From Chenggangzhangella methanolivorans (GTDB lineage: Bacteria > Pseudomonadota > Alphaproteobacteria > Rhizobiales > Methylopilaceae), in contig NZ_CP081869.1 of the NCBI RefSeq assembly GCF_019797865.1, positions 2,877,501 to 2,941,500 of the forward strand: 64,000 bases of DNA, written 5' to 3'. Made by a program: the position numbers and the translations under genes. The notes under the pieces are model-generated. The model was not told where the DNA came from. It did not search any database and saw nothing but the letters and a program-made list of their open reading frames with translations. This document shows positions 45,848 through 57,256 of this stretch, piece after piece (position 1 is the first letter of the stretch; the number at the start of each line of letters is the position of its first letter).

Positions 45848-48800
45848 CTATCCCAGTCCTGCCGGCCGCCTGAGGTCCAGCGTGAACGGCAGGCTCGGGT
45901 CGGGCGTCTCGCGGATCGGCTCGAAGGCGCCGGGCGTGTGGCCGATGTCCTCGAAGCGCGCGAGGCGTCGCGCTTCCGCCTCGTTGGCGTTGACCGGAAA
46001 CGTCTCGTAATTGCGCCCGCCCGGATGCGCGACATGATAGACGCAGCCGCCGAGCGAGCGCTTGGACCAGCGATCGTAGATGTCGAAGGTGAGCGGCGCA
46101 TGCACCGGGATCGTCGGATGCAGGCCCGACGCCGGCTGCCACGCCTTGAAGCGCACGCCCGCCACCATCTCGCCGCCGACGTCCGTCGGCGTCAGCGGGA
46201 CCGCGCGGCCGTTGCAGACCACGACATGGCGGGACGGATCGCCGTTCGTCAGCTTCACCTGAAGGCGTTCGACGGAGGAGTCCACGAAGCGCACCGTGCC
46301 GCCGATCGCGCCGGTCTCGCCCATGACGTGCCAGGGCTCGAGCGCCTGCCGAAGCTCGAGCGTCACGCCCTCGCGCTCGATCCGGCCGCAGAACGGGAAG
46401 CGGAACTCCGACTGCGCCTCGAACCATTCGGGCCGCAGCGGATAGCCCGAGCGCCCGAGATCGGCGAGCACGTCGAGGAAGTCGGCCCACACGAAGGCCG
46501 GCAGCATGAAGCGGTCGTGCAGCCGCGTGCCCCAGCGCACGAAGCCGCCCGTCGCGGGCTCCTTCCAGAACTTCGCGATCAGCGCGCGGATGAGGAGCTG
46601 CTGCGCGAGGCTCATGCGCGGATCCGGCGGCATCTCGAAGCCGCGGAACTCGACGAGGCCGAGCCGGCCCGTGGGCCCGTCCGGCGAATAGAGCTTGTCG
46701 ATGCAGATTTCCGAGCGGTGGGTGTTGCCCGTGACGTCGATCAGCAGGTTGCGGAACAGCCGGTCGACGAGCCATGCGGGCGTCGACCAGCCGTCGGACG
46801 GCGAGGGCACGTTCGCCATCGCGATCTCGAGCTCGTAGAGCCCGTCGTGGCGCGCCTCGTCGACGCGCGGCGCCTGGCTGGTCGGCCCGATGAACATGCC
46901 GGAGAAGAGATAAGACAGCGACGGGTGCCGCTGCCAGTGCAGGATCAGCGACTTCAGCAGGTCGGGCCGGCGCAGGAACGGCGAGTCGAGCGGCGTCGCG
47001 CCGCCCACGACCACGTGGTTGCCGCCGCCGGTGCCCACATGCTTGCCGTCGACCATGAACTTGTCGGCGCCGAGCCGCGACTGGCGCGCGTCCTCATAGA
47101 CGCCCGAGGTGATGTCGACGGCCTCCGCCCAGGAGGCGGCCGGATGGACGTTGACCTCGATCACGCCGGGATCGGGCGCGACGCGGATCACGTTGATGCG
47201 CGGATCATGCGGGGGCGCATAGCCCTCGATGTGGATCGGGACGCCGAGCGTCTCGGCCGCGTCCTCGATCGCGGTCAACAGGTCGAGATAGGCCTCGATC
47301 GACTCCATCGGCGGGATGAACACCGCGAGCTTGCCGTCGCGCGGCTCGATCGAGATCGCGGTGCGGACGAAGCCCGCGATCTCGACGCCGAGCGAGGCGG
47401 CGTCCCCGGCCGCGGTCGCCGCGCCCGCGATCGGCGAGGCGGTCGGCCCCGCGACGCTGCGCTGGCGGTGGGCGAGCGCGATCGCCTCGGGGGTAGGGAG
47501 CGGCTCGTATTCGCGCACGGGATCGATCGGCGCGAAGAACGGGAACTGCGAGGAGCTGAGATAGGGCAGGGAGCCGAGCGGCAGGCGGTAGCCGAGCGCG
47601 CTGTCGCCGGGCGTCAGGAACAGCTTGCCGCGGCGCGTCGACCAGCGCTCGGAGATCCAGCGGATTCCCTGCGCCTGCCAGGCCTGGACCGGCAGCACGA
47701 AGCCGGTCGGAGCGTTGAGGCCGCGGTCGAACACCTTGGCGATGCGCGCCCGCTCTTCGGCGTCCGCGAGTTTGGGGTTGCTGGGATCGACGTTTTCGGG
47801 GAGCTGCGCCTCGCGGGCGAGCCAGTAGGACGGATCCTCATAGGCGGCGGACGCGTTCTCGGCCGGCACGCCGAGCGGGCCGCGATGTCCTTGGTGATCG
47901 CTTCGGCGGCCGCGATGTCGGCCTTGGCGGAGCATTTTTCCCGCGCGATCAGGTCCGGGTTCTTCCAGATCGGGCGGCCGTCCTTGCGCCAGTAGAGCGA
48001 GAAGGTCCAGCGCGGCAGCGTCTCGCCCGGGTACCACTTGCCCTGCCCGTAATGCAGGAAGCCGCCGGGCGCGAAGCGGTCGCGCAGGCGCCGGATCATG
48101 TCGTCGGCGAGCGCGCGCTTCGCCGGCCCGACCGCGTCGGCGTTCCATTCGGGTGACTGGAAGTCGTCGATCGACACGAAGGTCGGCTCGCCGCCCATGG
48201 TGAGGCGGACGTCATTGGCGCGGAGCTCCTCGTCGACTTTTTCGCCCAGCGCGTCGAGCGCGTCCCAGCTTTCGTCCGAGAACGGAAAGGAGACCCGCGG
48301 CCGCTCGGCGATGCGGGAGACGCCCATGTCGAACGCGAAGTCGACCTCGGCGAAGCTCGCGGCTCCCGAGATCGGGGCCGCGGAGCGGTAGTGCGGGGTC
48401 GCCGCGAGCGGCACATGGCTTTCGCCGGTGAGCAGGCCCGATGTCGGGTCGAGGCCGATCCAGCCCGCGCCGGGAAGATAGACCTCCGCCCAGGCGTGGA
48501 GGTCGCAGAAGTCGTGGTCGGTGCCCGCCGGCCCGTCGATCGCGACGAGGTCGGGCTTGAGCTGGATCAGGTAGCCGGAGACGAACCGCGCCGCGAAGCC
48601 GAGGCGCCGCATGGTCTGCACCATAAGCCAGGACGAGTCGCGGCAGGAGCCGGAGCCGATCGACAGCGTCTCCTGCGGCGTCTGCACGCCCGGCTCCATC
48701 CGGATCGTGTAGCGCACGAGATTGGCGACGTGGCGGTTGAGGCCGACGAGGAAGTTGACCGTGCCCTTCTCGGAGCGGTCGATCGCCTCGAAGAAGGCGT

Positions 48801-49182
48801 CGAAGTCCGGCCCGAAGGCTTCGACCTCGAGATAGGGCGCAAGGTCCGACTTCAGCTCCGCCTCATAGGCGAAGGGCCACTCCGACGCGCTCTCCTCCAC
48901 GAAGAAGTCGAACGGGTTGTAGACCGTCATGTCGGCGAGGAGGTCGACCTCGATCTTGAACTCGCGCACCGGCTCGGGAAACACGAAGCGGGCGAGGTAG
49001 TTGCCGAACGGATCCTGCTGCCAGTTGATGAAGTGCTCCGCCGGCGAGACCTTCAGCGAGAAGGACGGGACCTTCGTGCGCGAATGCGGCGCCGGCCGCA
49101 GGCGGACGATCTGGGGTCCGAGGAAGACCGGGCGGTCGTACTTGTAGTGCGTGACGTGGCGAAGCGCGGCGAGGATCGACAT
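45848..49182 (-). CDS. DUF2126 transglutaminase-family protein (about 1111 aa); one frameshift
   Basis: Very large transglutaminase-like protein. The N-terminal part carries the catalytic triad: [20 protein letters not shown] (Cys), [14 protein letters not shown] (His) and IGLDPTSGL (Asp). The DUF2126 region follows ([79 protein letters not shown]). One base is missing near 47878 between IAA and PLGVPAENA; restoring it gives 1111 residues, normal for the family. The ATG at 49182 starts [19 protein letters not shown]. It is the first gene of the transglutaminase/ATP-grasp cluster and is divergent from a metallopeptidase gene. The function of the whole system is unknown. Confidence 0.9.
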
Positions 49183-49355
49183 CTGGCTCTGGGGAAACCT
49201 TCTTTGATCGAGGGCGCGGTGAGCTTACGCCGTGGCGGCGGGGCGACAAGCGCCGAGATTGGCGAAAAGACAGGCGCCGGACGTGGAACGAAAGGCGGGC
49301 TGGAGCATTCAGCGGGTCGAAACGGCGCTGGGCGCCTTACGGGGAAACCGCTCAA

Positions 49356-50439
49356 ATGAAACTGTTCGCCTGCCCGCATTGCAGCCAGGTGGTGTTCTTC
49401 GAGAACGTCGTCTGCGAGCGCTGCAACCATGCGCTCGGCTACGAGCCGACCTCCAACACGATGCTCGCGCTCGAGAAGTCCGACGACGGCGCCTGGCGCT
49501 CGGTCGGCGAGCGGTCGGACGGGGCCTCCTGGCTCTATTGCTCGAACTACGCCTTCGGGGTCTGCAATGGCTGACGCCGGCCTCGGGCGGCGAGCAGATG
49601 TGCCTCTGCTGCCGGCACAATCTCGTGGTGCCGGACACCTCCGACGCCGCCAATGTCGAGCTCTGGCGCAAGATGGAGGTGGCCAAGCGCCGCCTGTTTT
49701 ACACGCTGATCAAGCTCGGCCTGCCGCTCCAGACCCGCGACGAGCACCCCGAAGGCCTCGGCTTCCAGTTCCTGAGCGACAGCCCCGCCACCGGCGACCA
49801 CCATGTGATGACCGGCCATGACGACGGCCTCATCACCATCGCGCTGGTCGAGGCCGACGACGCCGAACGCGAAAAGCGCCGCACCTCGATGGGCGAGCCC
49901 TACCGCACATTGCTCGGCCATTTCCGTCACGAGGTCGGTCACTGGTACTGGGACCGCCTGGTGCGCGACGGCGGCGCGCTCGACCAGTGCCGCCAGACCT
50001 TCGGGGACGATTCCCAGGACTATGGCGAGGCGCTCAAGACCCATTACGCCAATGGCCCGAAACCCGGCTGGCAGAACGAGTTCGTCTCGCATTACGCCGC
50101 CTCCCACGCCTGGGAGGACTTCGCCGAGACCTGGGCGCACTACCTCCACATCACCGACACGCTCGACACCGCGGGCGCGTGGGGCTTCCGCGTCAATCCC
50201 AAGGTCGACCGCGAGGACGTGCTGACCGCCAAGGTCAATTTCGACGCCTATGGGGCCGACACCCCGATGGCGCAGATCGCCGATTCCTGGCTCGCTTTGT
50301 CCTCGGCGCTGAATTCGCTCAACCGCTCGATGGGCGCGCCGGACCCCTATCCCTTCGTGCTCGCCGAGCCTGTGATCCAGAAGCTCGGCTTCGTGCACGA
50401 CCTCGTGCACGGCGGGTGGGCGACGCGACCGCGCATTGA
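49356..50439 (+). CDS. Zinc-ribbon putative metallopeptidase; two probable frameshifts
   Basis: A protein of about 361 residues with an N-terminal zinc ribbon (CPHCSQVVFFENVVCERC, then YCSNYAFGVCNW and CLCCRHNLVVPD) and a gluzincin-type HExxH motif in LLGHFRHEVGHWYWDRLV, plus HYAASHAWEDFAETWAHYLHI with possible third ligands. It belongs to the putative zinc-binding metallopeptidase family often found near the transglutaminase/ATP-grasp genes. A T is missing near 49567 (AATGG where AATTGG is needed). Near 50411 a second shift is likely: the unshifted frame runs through the downstream hairpin, whereas one added base gives a stop at 50437-50439. The second correction is less certain than the first. 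Confidence 0.8.
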
Positions 50440-50458
50440 GCGCGCCGAGTCCCTCCGC

Positions 50459-50498
50459 CGCTCGTCTCCCTCCCCTCTGCGGGGGAGGGAGACGAGCG
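50459..50498 (+). terminator. Long perfect hairpin after the metallopeptidase gene
   Basis: CGCTCGTCTCCCTCCCC pairs with GGGGAGGGAGACGAGCG across a short TCTGCG loop, a 17-base perfect stem. It lies 20 bases after the inferred stop. There is no strong U run, so it could equally be a dispersed palindromic element; the CTCCCTCCCC arm matches 45813 and 17697. Confidence 0.55.
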
Positions 50499-50637
50499 GG
50501 CCTCATCAATGCGGCTACAGGGGGCTTCCCACCGGCCTCAACTCGGGCCACCTTGTCCAATGATCACCCGGCCGAAGACGCGGCGCGTGTGCGTAAGAAG
50601 ACCGGCGTCCGGCCCGCCCGATAGGAGGAGGCCCCGC

Positions 50638-51721
50638 ATGTCGACGATCGACGAGGTACCCCTGCCCGAAGCGACCTTCGGCGAACGCGTGACGCGCCTT
50701 CTCGGCGTGGTCGCCGGCGACCCGACGGCCCGCGCCGAACTCGACATGCGCGGGTGATCGACGAGCTGAAGGCGCTCGGCGCCGAGCCGATCGAGGATCT
50801 CACCCCCGAGGAGGCCCGCAGCCAGCCCTCGCCCGCCGACGCCGTCTCCCTCGCTGATGGCGAGATACGGGATTTCGGATCCCGACGAGGAGGTGCGCAC
50901 GCGCGAGCTGCGCTATCCGGGCGCCGACGGCGAACTTGCGGCCCGGCTCTATACGCCCGCCGGCGTCGCCTCCGGTCCTCTGCCCCTCGTCGTCTATTAT
51001 CCCGGCGGCGGCTGGGTGCTGTCGGACCTCGACGACTATGACGCCAGCGCCCGCGCGATCGCCTCGCGGACAGGCGCGCTGGTGCTTGCGGTCGAGACCC
51101 GCCGCGCGCCCGAACACAAGTTTCCCGCCGCCCATGACGACGCGGTCGCGGCCTATCGTTGGGCGCTCGAGAAAGCCGAGGAGCTCGGCGCCTCGCCCGG
51201 CCAGATCGCGGTCGCGGGCGAAAGCGCGGGCGGCAACCTCGCGATCAACGTCGCGATCGCGGCGCGGGACCGGGAGATGACGCCGCCGGTCCATCTCACG
51301 CTCATCTATCCGCTCGCTGGCGTCGATCTGACCACCCCCTCGTTCCGGACGAACGAATTCGCGCGGCCCGTCAACAAGGCGATGATCGGCTGGTATCTCG
51401 GCCATGCGCTTCTGGGCGTCGACCAGAAAGAGGACCCGCGCCTCGATCTCGTCGGCCACGCCGATCTGTCCGGCCTGCCCCCGATCACCCTGCTCACCGC
51501 CGAGATCGATCCGCTGCGCTCGGAAGGCCACGAGCTCGCCGACAAGCTGCGGTCCTCGGGCGTCGCGGTGAACGCGGTCGACTTCGAGGGCGTCAGCCAC
51601 GGCTTCTTCGGCATGGGCGCGATCGTGCGCCACGCCCGCTCGGCGCAGGAGCTCGTCGCAAGCGACCTCCGCTCGGCCTTTGGCTTCGAAGAGCGCGGCG
51701 CGCGCCGGCCGCGCTCTCTAG
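50638..51721 (+). CDS. Alpha/beta hydrolase fold-3 (HSL/esterase family); three frameshifts
   Basis: A hydrolase of about 360 residues. AGGAGG precedes the ATG at 50638 (MSTIDEVPLPEATFGERV). Base errors near 50753 (loss), 50850 (gain) and 51690 (gain) split it; corrected, it runs to TAG at 51721. The nucleophile elbow is VAGESAGGNLA, the acid is in AEIDPLRSEGHELADKL and the histidine in GVSHGFFGMG. The family oxyanion motif HGGGW appears as YYPGGGW, with Pro replacing His. An N-terminal cap region precedes the fold. Substrates are probably short acyl esters; context with the flavin monooxygenase 18 bases downstream suggests catabolism of an aromatic or ester compound, which is inference. Confidence 0.82.
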
Positions 51722-51739
51722 CGGCCCGGGAAACCGACC

Positions 51740-52953
51740 ATGGAGGTCCGGACTCGCTGCTGCGTGGTCGGCGGCGGGCCCGCGGGCCTGATGCTCTCGC
51801 TGCTCCTGGCGCGAGCCGGCGTCGAGGTGATGGCGCTCGAGAAGCACGCGGATTTCCTGCGCGATTTCCGCGGCGACACCATCCACCCCCGACTATGGAC
51901 GCGCTCTCCGATCTCGGCCTCCTGGAGCGTTTCCTCGAGCTGCCGCATCAGGAGGTCGAGACCTTTCTCGGCGATCGTCGAGGACCAGATCTTCCAGGTG
52001 GCCGACTTCCGCCGCCTGAAGACGAAGAAGCGCTTCATCGCGCTCATGCCGCAGTGGGACTTTCTCGACTTCCTCGCCGGCGAGGCCGCGCGCCTGCCGA
52101 ATTTCACGCTGTTCCGGAGAGCGCAGGCCACCGAGCTTCTGAGAGACGACGCCGGCCGCGTCACGGGCGTCGAAGCCCAGACGCCCGAAGGTCCGCTCCG
52201 TGTCGAGGCGGATCTCGTGGTCGGGGCGGACGGACGGCATTCGACCATCCGGAAGGCCGCGGGATTCGAGGTCGAGACGCTCGGCGCGCCGATGGACGTG
52301 ATGTGGTTCCGCGTTTCGCGCGCGCCCGGCGACGGCGCGGCGACCGCAGGGCGGTTCAGCTCCGAGGGCCTCTTCATCGCGATCAACCGCGGCGACTACT
52401 GGCAATGCGCGCTCGTTATCCCGAAGGGCGGGGGCGAGGCGGTGAAGGCCGAGGGAATCGAGGCCTTTCGCGCGCGGATCGGTCGGCTCGGGCCGTTCCC
52501 CCCGGAGCGGGCGCAGGAGATCGAGAGCTTCGATCAGACCAGCCTGCTGTCGGTCGCGGTCGATCGTCTCGACCGCTGGCACGCCCCGGGCCTGCTCGTC
52601 ATCGGCGACGCCGCCCATGCGATGTCGCCGATCGGCGGCGTCGGCGTGAACGTCGCGATCCAGGACGCGATCGCGACCGCCAATCTGCTGGCCGAAGCGC
52701 TGCGCCGAGGGCCCGTCGACGAGGCGGCGCTCGCGCGCGTGCAGGCGCGACGGATGCCGGCCGTGCGGGTCACGCAGGCGATGCAGCTCATGATGCAGAA
52801 CAACGTCGTCGCCCCGACGCTCGCGAGCCGCACGAAGCTGACGCCGCCGCTTCCGCTCCGCCTGCTCGACCGCTTCCGATCCTGCAGGGCCTTCCCGCGC
52901 GGCTCATCGGCGTGGGCGTGCGGCCGGAGCGGGTCCGCTCGCCTCTCGCGTAA
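51740..52953 (+). CDS. FAD-dependent monooxygenase (PHBH/UbiH-like); three frameshifts
   Basis: About 404 residues after correcting a lost C near 51889, an extra G near 51973 and a lost base near 52877. FAD motifs are in order: CCVVGGGPAGLMLSLLLARAGVEVMALEKH, the DG motif LVVGADGRHSTIRKAAG, and the GD motif LLVIGDAAHAMSPIGGVGVNVAIQDA. Between the first two errors the proper reading is TMDALSDLGLLERFLELPHQEVETFL. The C-terminus is LPARLIGVGVRPERV. It is a class A flavin hydroxylase-like protein; the substrate is not evident. It follows the hydrolase at 18 bases and is probably cotranscribed. The 115 bases after it contain no gene. Confidence 0.85.
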
Positions 52954-53068
52954 GGGGGCTCTGAAAGTGCGACGCGGTCTTGCGCGCGCAAGCCGTCTTG
53001 CCCGGCCGCCGCCGGGCATCCACGACCTGGCGCCTCATTCTAAAATCGCCGCGCTCTAGCCCTACGCC

Positions 53069-54838
53069 TCAATAGTTCGGGCGTTGCGCCGGGAAGCTTT
53101 GCCCGCCCGTAACCGTATCGGCCGGCTCGCCGCCGCCTTGCGGACCTGGATCGTCGGGCGCGCGCGACAGCGGGAACACCGCCGCCGTCGGCCGCGCGAC
53201 GGGCTTGCGGCCGGACTCGGGCTTCGCCGGCGTTTTCTCGACGGGCGACGGATCCGCCTTCACGGTCTCGACCGGCGCGGCTTTCGCCGGCTCGGCCTTG
53301 ACGGCTTCCGTCTTGGCCACATCGGTCTTGGCGAGCGCCGGCTTTGCGGGCTGGCTCTTGGCCGGCTCCGGCGTCTTCGCCTCGGCCGCCGGCTCGCTCA
53401 GCGTCGGCATCTCGCGCGGCAAGGGCGCGACGGGGACAGGCGCGACGGGGACGGGCGCGATCGCGTTCGACGGCGGCGCGACGGGCTCGAGCGGCTCGAG
53501 CGCGCGCAGCGGCTCCACCGGGCCCTGGTCGAGCCACGCCTCGGCGGCGAGCCGCGGACGGCTCTCCTCGACCGGGATCTTCCAGACGAAGGCGTCGAGC
53601 TTTCCGGTGACCGGCGACACCGGCGCCCAGGCCTCGCTCGAAACGCCGTCGGCGACCCAGGCGGGGTCGCGCGGCGCGCGCAGCGCCCGGCCGAGCCATT
53701 CGCGGGCGCGGCCCTGCTCGCCATGCTCGATCTCCTCGAGCTCGGCCATCAGGAGGCAGGCGCGCGCCGTCGGCCGCGCGCCGAGCAGCTTGCCGATCGC
53801 GGCGCGGGCCTCGCCGAGCTCGCGCGCCGCGATGGCGGCGCGGGCGAGCGCGATCAGCCCTTCCGGATCCTCGCCCGAGCGTTCGGAGAGCGAGCGGCCG
53901 CGCTTCAGCTTGTCGCGCGCCGAATCGCCGGGGCGGACATGGACATAGACCTCGGCGAGATCGGGATGGGTGGTCTTGGCCCAGGTCGTCTCGACGATCT
54001 TCATCGCCTTCTTGGCGTCGCCCTGCTCGGCGAGGAGCCGCGCGGCGAGCGCGGCGGACGGCGGGAAGTCGGGCGCGAGCGAATGGGCCTCGCGGGCGCG
54101 CTTGACCGCGCCCTGCGGGTCGCCGCCGTCCTCCATGGCCTGCGCGGTCAGCAGCACCGCGCGACGGCGGCGCGTGTCGGCCTTGTCGATCAGGCGGTTG
54201 GCCGAGAGGCGGTCGAGCGTCTGCAGCGCCCCGGCCCAGTCGTGCTCGGCGCACTGATAGTCGAACAGCGCCTGGCCGGCCCAGGTGTCGGGCGTCAGCC
54301 TCGCGGCCTCCTCGGCGAGCGCCTTGGCGGCGGCGCGGTCGCCGCGGCGCTCGGCCTCGACGAAGAGACCGCGCAGGCCGAGCGACCTGGTCTCGGTCCG
54401 CTCCGTCATCGCGCGGAACGCGGCCTCGGCGCCCGGGCCGTCGCCCGAAAGCTGGGCGGCCTGCGCGGCGAGCACCAGCGTCAGCGGCTCGCGGCCGAGT
54501 AGCTTGCGGGCTTCGCTCGCCTCGCGGCCTGCGCGCTTGGCGTCGCCGGTGCCGACCGCCACCACGCCGCGGGCGATCGCCTCATAGCCCTTCGCGCGCC
54601 GGCGATTGCGCCGGAACAGCGCGAAGGCTTCCGGACCCGCGAGGATCCAGCGCATCACGTTCCACAGGATCACGGTCGTGATCGCGACCGCCGCGATGAC
54701 GACCGCCGCGAACGAGACCGAGGTCTCGATCCGGTAGCCCTGCCAGTTGATCACGAGGTCGCCGGGCCGGTCGGCGATCCAGACCGCCGCGCAGGCGAAG
54801 ATCCCCACGAGGACGAGATAGAGCAGAACGCGCACCAT
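53069..54838 (-). CDS. hemY: HemY N-terminal domain protein (tetratricopeptide, heme biosynthesis locus)
   Basis: A 589-residue inner-membrane protein of the HemY family (not protoporphyrinogen oxidase) associated with the heme operon. Two N-terminal membrane helices (about residues 4-22 and 42-65: VLLYLVLVGIFACAAVWIA, SFAAVVIAAVAITTVIL) precede TPR-like helices (AQLSGDGPGAEAAFRAM, LFDYQCAEHDWAGALQTLDRL, LAEVYVHVRPGDSARDKL). A Pro/Ala/Lys-rich tail from about 450 is low complexity. Intact. It is the last gene of the hemC-hemD-mitofilin-hemY series, 13 bases after the mitofilin-like gene. Confidence 0.92.
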   Translation of the reverse strand: MVRVLLYLVLVGIFACAAVWIADRPGDLVINWQGYRIETSVSFAAVVIAAVAITTVILWNVMRWILAGPEAFALFRRNRRRAKGYEAIARGVVAVGTGDAKRAGREASEARKLLGREPLTLVLAAQAAQLSGDGPGAEAAFRAMTERTETRSLGLRGLFVEAERRGDRAAAKALAEEAARLTPDTWAGQALFDYQCAEHDWAGALQTLDRLSANRLIDKADTRRRRAVLLTAQAMEDGGDPQGAVKRAREAHSLAPDFPPSAALAARLLAEQGDAKKAMKIVETTWAKTTHPDLAEVYVHVRPGDSARDKLKRGRSLSERSGEDPEGLIALARAAIAARELGEARAAIGKLLGARPTARACLLMAELEEIEHGEQGRAREWLGRALRAPRDPAWVADGVSSEAWAPVSPVTGKLDAFVWKIPVEESRPRLAAEAWLDQGPVEPLRALEPLEPVAPPSNAIAPVPVAPVPVAPLPREMPTLSEPAAEAKTPEPAKSQPAKPALAKTDVAKTEAVKAEPAKAAPVETVKADPSPVEKTPAKPESGRKPVARPTAAVFPLSRAPDDPGPQGGGEPADTVTGGQSFPAQRPNY

Positions 54839-54851
54839 CTTGGGTCTGTCC

Positions 54852-56441
54852 TCAGTCGTTCGCGGTGAGGCGGGCGAGCGCCGCCGTGCGGGCCGAGCCG
54901 ATCGCGGCCTCGGCGGAGACGAGCGCGCTCGCGCGGTTCGCCCAGTCGTCGGTCGCGGCGCGGGCGGCCTCGTCGAGCCTGCCGCGGGCCGCGAGCGCGC
55001 CCTCGATGTCGCCGGCCGCGCCGGCGGCCGCGACCTGGGCGCGGATCGCCTCGGGATCGGAGCCCGAGCCCGCCTTCTGCGGGGTGATCTTCACCACGCC
55101 GCCGGCGTTGGCGACGAAGCGCTCGAACACCGAACCGGTGGTCTCGGACTTGATGGGCGCCAGCTTGCCGATCGCCGCCGACAGCTCCGCGCCGAGCGCG
55201 GACCGCGTCGGCATGCCCTTGGCGGCGTAGGGCGCGAGGGCGTCGAGCTCGGCGTTGGAGCCTGTCGCGGCCTTCACGGCCTCGAATTCGTTGACGAAGG
55301 GTCGGCCGGCCTCCATCGCGGCGTCGAGCGCGCCGAGCGCCACCACGAGCCGCGCCGCGGGATCGCCCTCGGGCCGCTCTTTGAGCGCCGTCGCGACGGC
55401 GTCGACGCGGGCGGCGAGCGGGCCGGTCGCGGCCTCGACCTTGGCCCCCATGGCCGAGACGTTGGCGTTCACCTCCGCCACCGCCTGTTTGGTCGGAAGC
55501 TCGCCGAGCCGGGCCTCCACCCCCTCGATGCGCGCGGCCACGCTCGCGAGCGCGTCGGCGGTCGGGGAGGCCTGCAGGCGAAGCTCCAGCCCCTCGACCC
55601 GGCCCGCCAGAGCCGCGATCGCGGGATCGGCCGGCGGCGGTTCGGAGACCTTGGCCGAGAGCGCCTTCAACTCGCCCTCGACGCCGCCGACGCGGCCGTT
55701 CGAGGCCTCGATGGCCTTGGACACGTCGGCCAGGCGCGCATCGATCGCGCTGGTGTCGGTCGACTGCGCGGTCTTCGACAGCTGCGCGCGGAGCGCCGCG
55801 ACGTCGCGGCCGACCGCGTCGAGCTTGGCCTCCGCCGCCCCCATCCGCGCCGCGTCGCCGCCGCCGAGCCCCATGAAATCCTTGCCGAACAGCGCGATCA
55901 CCAGCACCGCGATCGCCGCCCCGCCGATCGCCGCGGCCGCGACGCCGAACACGCCCACGCCGTCGCTTTCCGGGCGGGGAGAGGCGGAGGCGGGCGGGAC
56001 GCTCTGGGCGGGTTTTGGAGAGGGCGCCGGGGCCGAACCCGGCTTGTCGTCGGGCTTCGGGGCGGCCGCGGCCGTCGGCTTGGCGTCGCTCTTGGGGTCC
56101 GGTTTCGGCGCCGCCGAGGCGGACGTCGCAGCCGCGCCCGAAGGCTGAGGCTTCGGCTGCTCGGACGAAGCGGCGCCCGGCCTCGGCGCTTCGGTCTTCG
56201 CCGCGTCGATCTTGGGAGCCACCCCCGCTGCAGGCGTCGGGCTCGCGGGAGCCGCGGCCTTGGCGGGCTCAGCTGTCGCCGGCTCAGCCTTGGCCTGATC
56301 GGGCTTCGCAGTCTCGCTCTTGGCCGTTTCGCTCTTGGCGGAAACGTCGTTCGCTGAAAGGTCGAGGGTCTGCGCGCGGGGGCGGGCGCTGTGGCCGGCC
56401 TTCGCGCCCTGTCCGGTCTCGGGTCCTTTCGGGTCCGCCAT
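54852..56441 (-). CDS. Mitofilin/Mic60-like inner-membrane protein (COG4223)
   Basis: A 529-residue protein with a long charged, Ala/Pro/Lys-rich N-terminus (about 1-160), one membrane helix (about 165-190, [22 protein letters not shown]), a coiled-coil region ([43 protein letters not shown]) and a C-terminal domain ([28 protein letters not shown]). This is the layout of alphaproteobacterial homologues of mitochondrial Mic60, which shape inner-membrane curvature. The location between hemD and hemY is also characteristic. Intact frame. Confidence 0.88.
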   Translation of the reverse strand: MADPKGPETGQGAKAGHSARPRAQTLDLSANDVSAKSETAKSETAKPDQAKAEPATAEPAKAAAPASPTPAAGVAPKIDAAKTEAPRPGAASSEQPKPQPSGAAATSASAAPKPDPKSDAKPTAAAAPKPDDKPGSAPAPSPKPAQSVPPASASPRPESDGVGVFGVAAAAIGGAAIAVLVIALFGKDFMGLGGGDAARMGAAEAKLDAVGRDVAALRAQLSKTAQSTDTSAIDARLADVSKAIEASNGRVGGVEGELKALSAKVSEPPPADPAIAALAGRVEGLELRLQASPTADALASVAARIEGVEARLGELPTKQAVAEVNANVSAMGAKVEAATGPLAARVDAVATALKERPEGDPAARLVVALGALDAAMEAGRPFVNEFEAVKAATGSNAELDALAPYAAKGMPTRSALGAELSAAIGKLAPIKSETTGSVFERFVANAGGVVKITPQKAGSGSDPEAIRAQVAAAGAAGDIEGALAARGRLDEAARAATDDWANRASALVSAEAAIGSARTAALARLTAND

Positions 56442-56536
56442 CTCGACCTCGCTTCACGTCAAAGGGGTGCGGCCGCGAACGCGACCGCCGAGACCTAATT
56501 AGACCGCCGGGGCGGCGATGGCGAGCCGTCGTCCCG

Positions 56537-57256
56537 TCATCGATTCAAGATGGCTTGAAGCGCTTCGAGAAGCGCCGCCTCGTCGGGCCGCGCGGCGACC
56601 TCGACGCGGCCGCAGCCGGCCTCTCCGAGAATCGCGGCGATGCGCGGCGCGAGGGCGGCGTGAGGCAGCGCGCGCAGCGCCTCGCCGAGCCCCTCGGCCT
56701 CGGCGAGCGCCGCCAAGGTCGCGGCGATGCGTCCCGAATGATGGAGCACTGCGCCCGCCGTCCCGTCGCGGAGCGCCGCCGTGGCCGCCTCCGGCAGCTT
56801 TGTCGCCGCGGTCGCCCGGTAGAGCTCGACCACGATGGTCTCGTGGCCGTGTCCTGCAAGCGCGCCCGCGATGTCGAAGGCCCGGTCGGCCCCTGCGGCG
56901 TGAAGAAAACGCGCCGGCGTCGGGAAGCGGGCCGCGGCCTCCGCCACCAGCGCGCGCCCGTCGCCCTCGGCGACGTGAACCGTAGCGAACCCGGCCTCGC
57001 GGCCGGCCTCGGCGGTGCGGTCGCCCACGGCGATCAGCGGAAGATCCGTCAGCGAGGCGATCTCCCGCCGGTTCTTCAGCTTCCGCAGGCCGTTGGCGCT
57101 CGTCGCCAGCACAGCGTCGAACGGTCCGTCCGGGATGGGCGAGGGCAGGTCCTCGATCGTGAGCACCGGCGCGAGGATCGCCTCGTGCCCGAGCCGCGCC
57201 AGCGCCTCCGCCGTGCGCTGCGCGGCGCGCTCGGGACGGAGCACGAGGATCTTCAT
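56537..57256 (-). CDS. hemD: Uroporphyrinogen-III synthase
   Basis: Closes and isomerises hydroxymethylbilane to uroporphyrinogen III, the branch point to heme and cobalamin. The 239-residue product opens [19 protein letters not shown] and has [60 protein letters not shown] and [13 protein letters not shown], the weakly conserved HemD pattern. The ATG overlaps the hemC stop (ATGA), as is common. Confidence 0.92.
   Translation of the reverse strand: MKILVLRPERAAQRTAEALARLGHEAILAPVLTIEDLPSPIPDGPFDAVLATSANGLRKLKNRREIASLTDLPLIAVGDRTAEAGREAGFATVHVAEGDGRALVAEAAARFPTPARFLHAAGADRAFDIAGALAGHGHETIVVELYRATAATKLPEAATAALRDGTAGAVLHHSGRIAATLAALAEAEGLGEALRALPHAALAPRIAAILGEAGCGRVEVAARPDEAALLEALQAILNR

Noticed and set aside
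50440..50563. C-terminal extension of the metallopeptidase through the hairpin
   Set aside because: It would translate a perfect palindromic hairpin into Arg/Ser/Pro-rich sequence; a one-base correction gives a stop before the hairpin.
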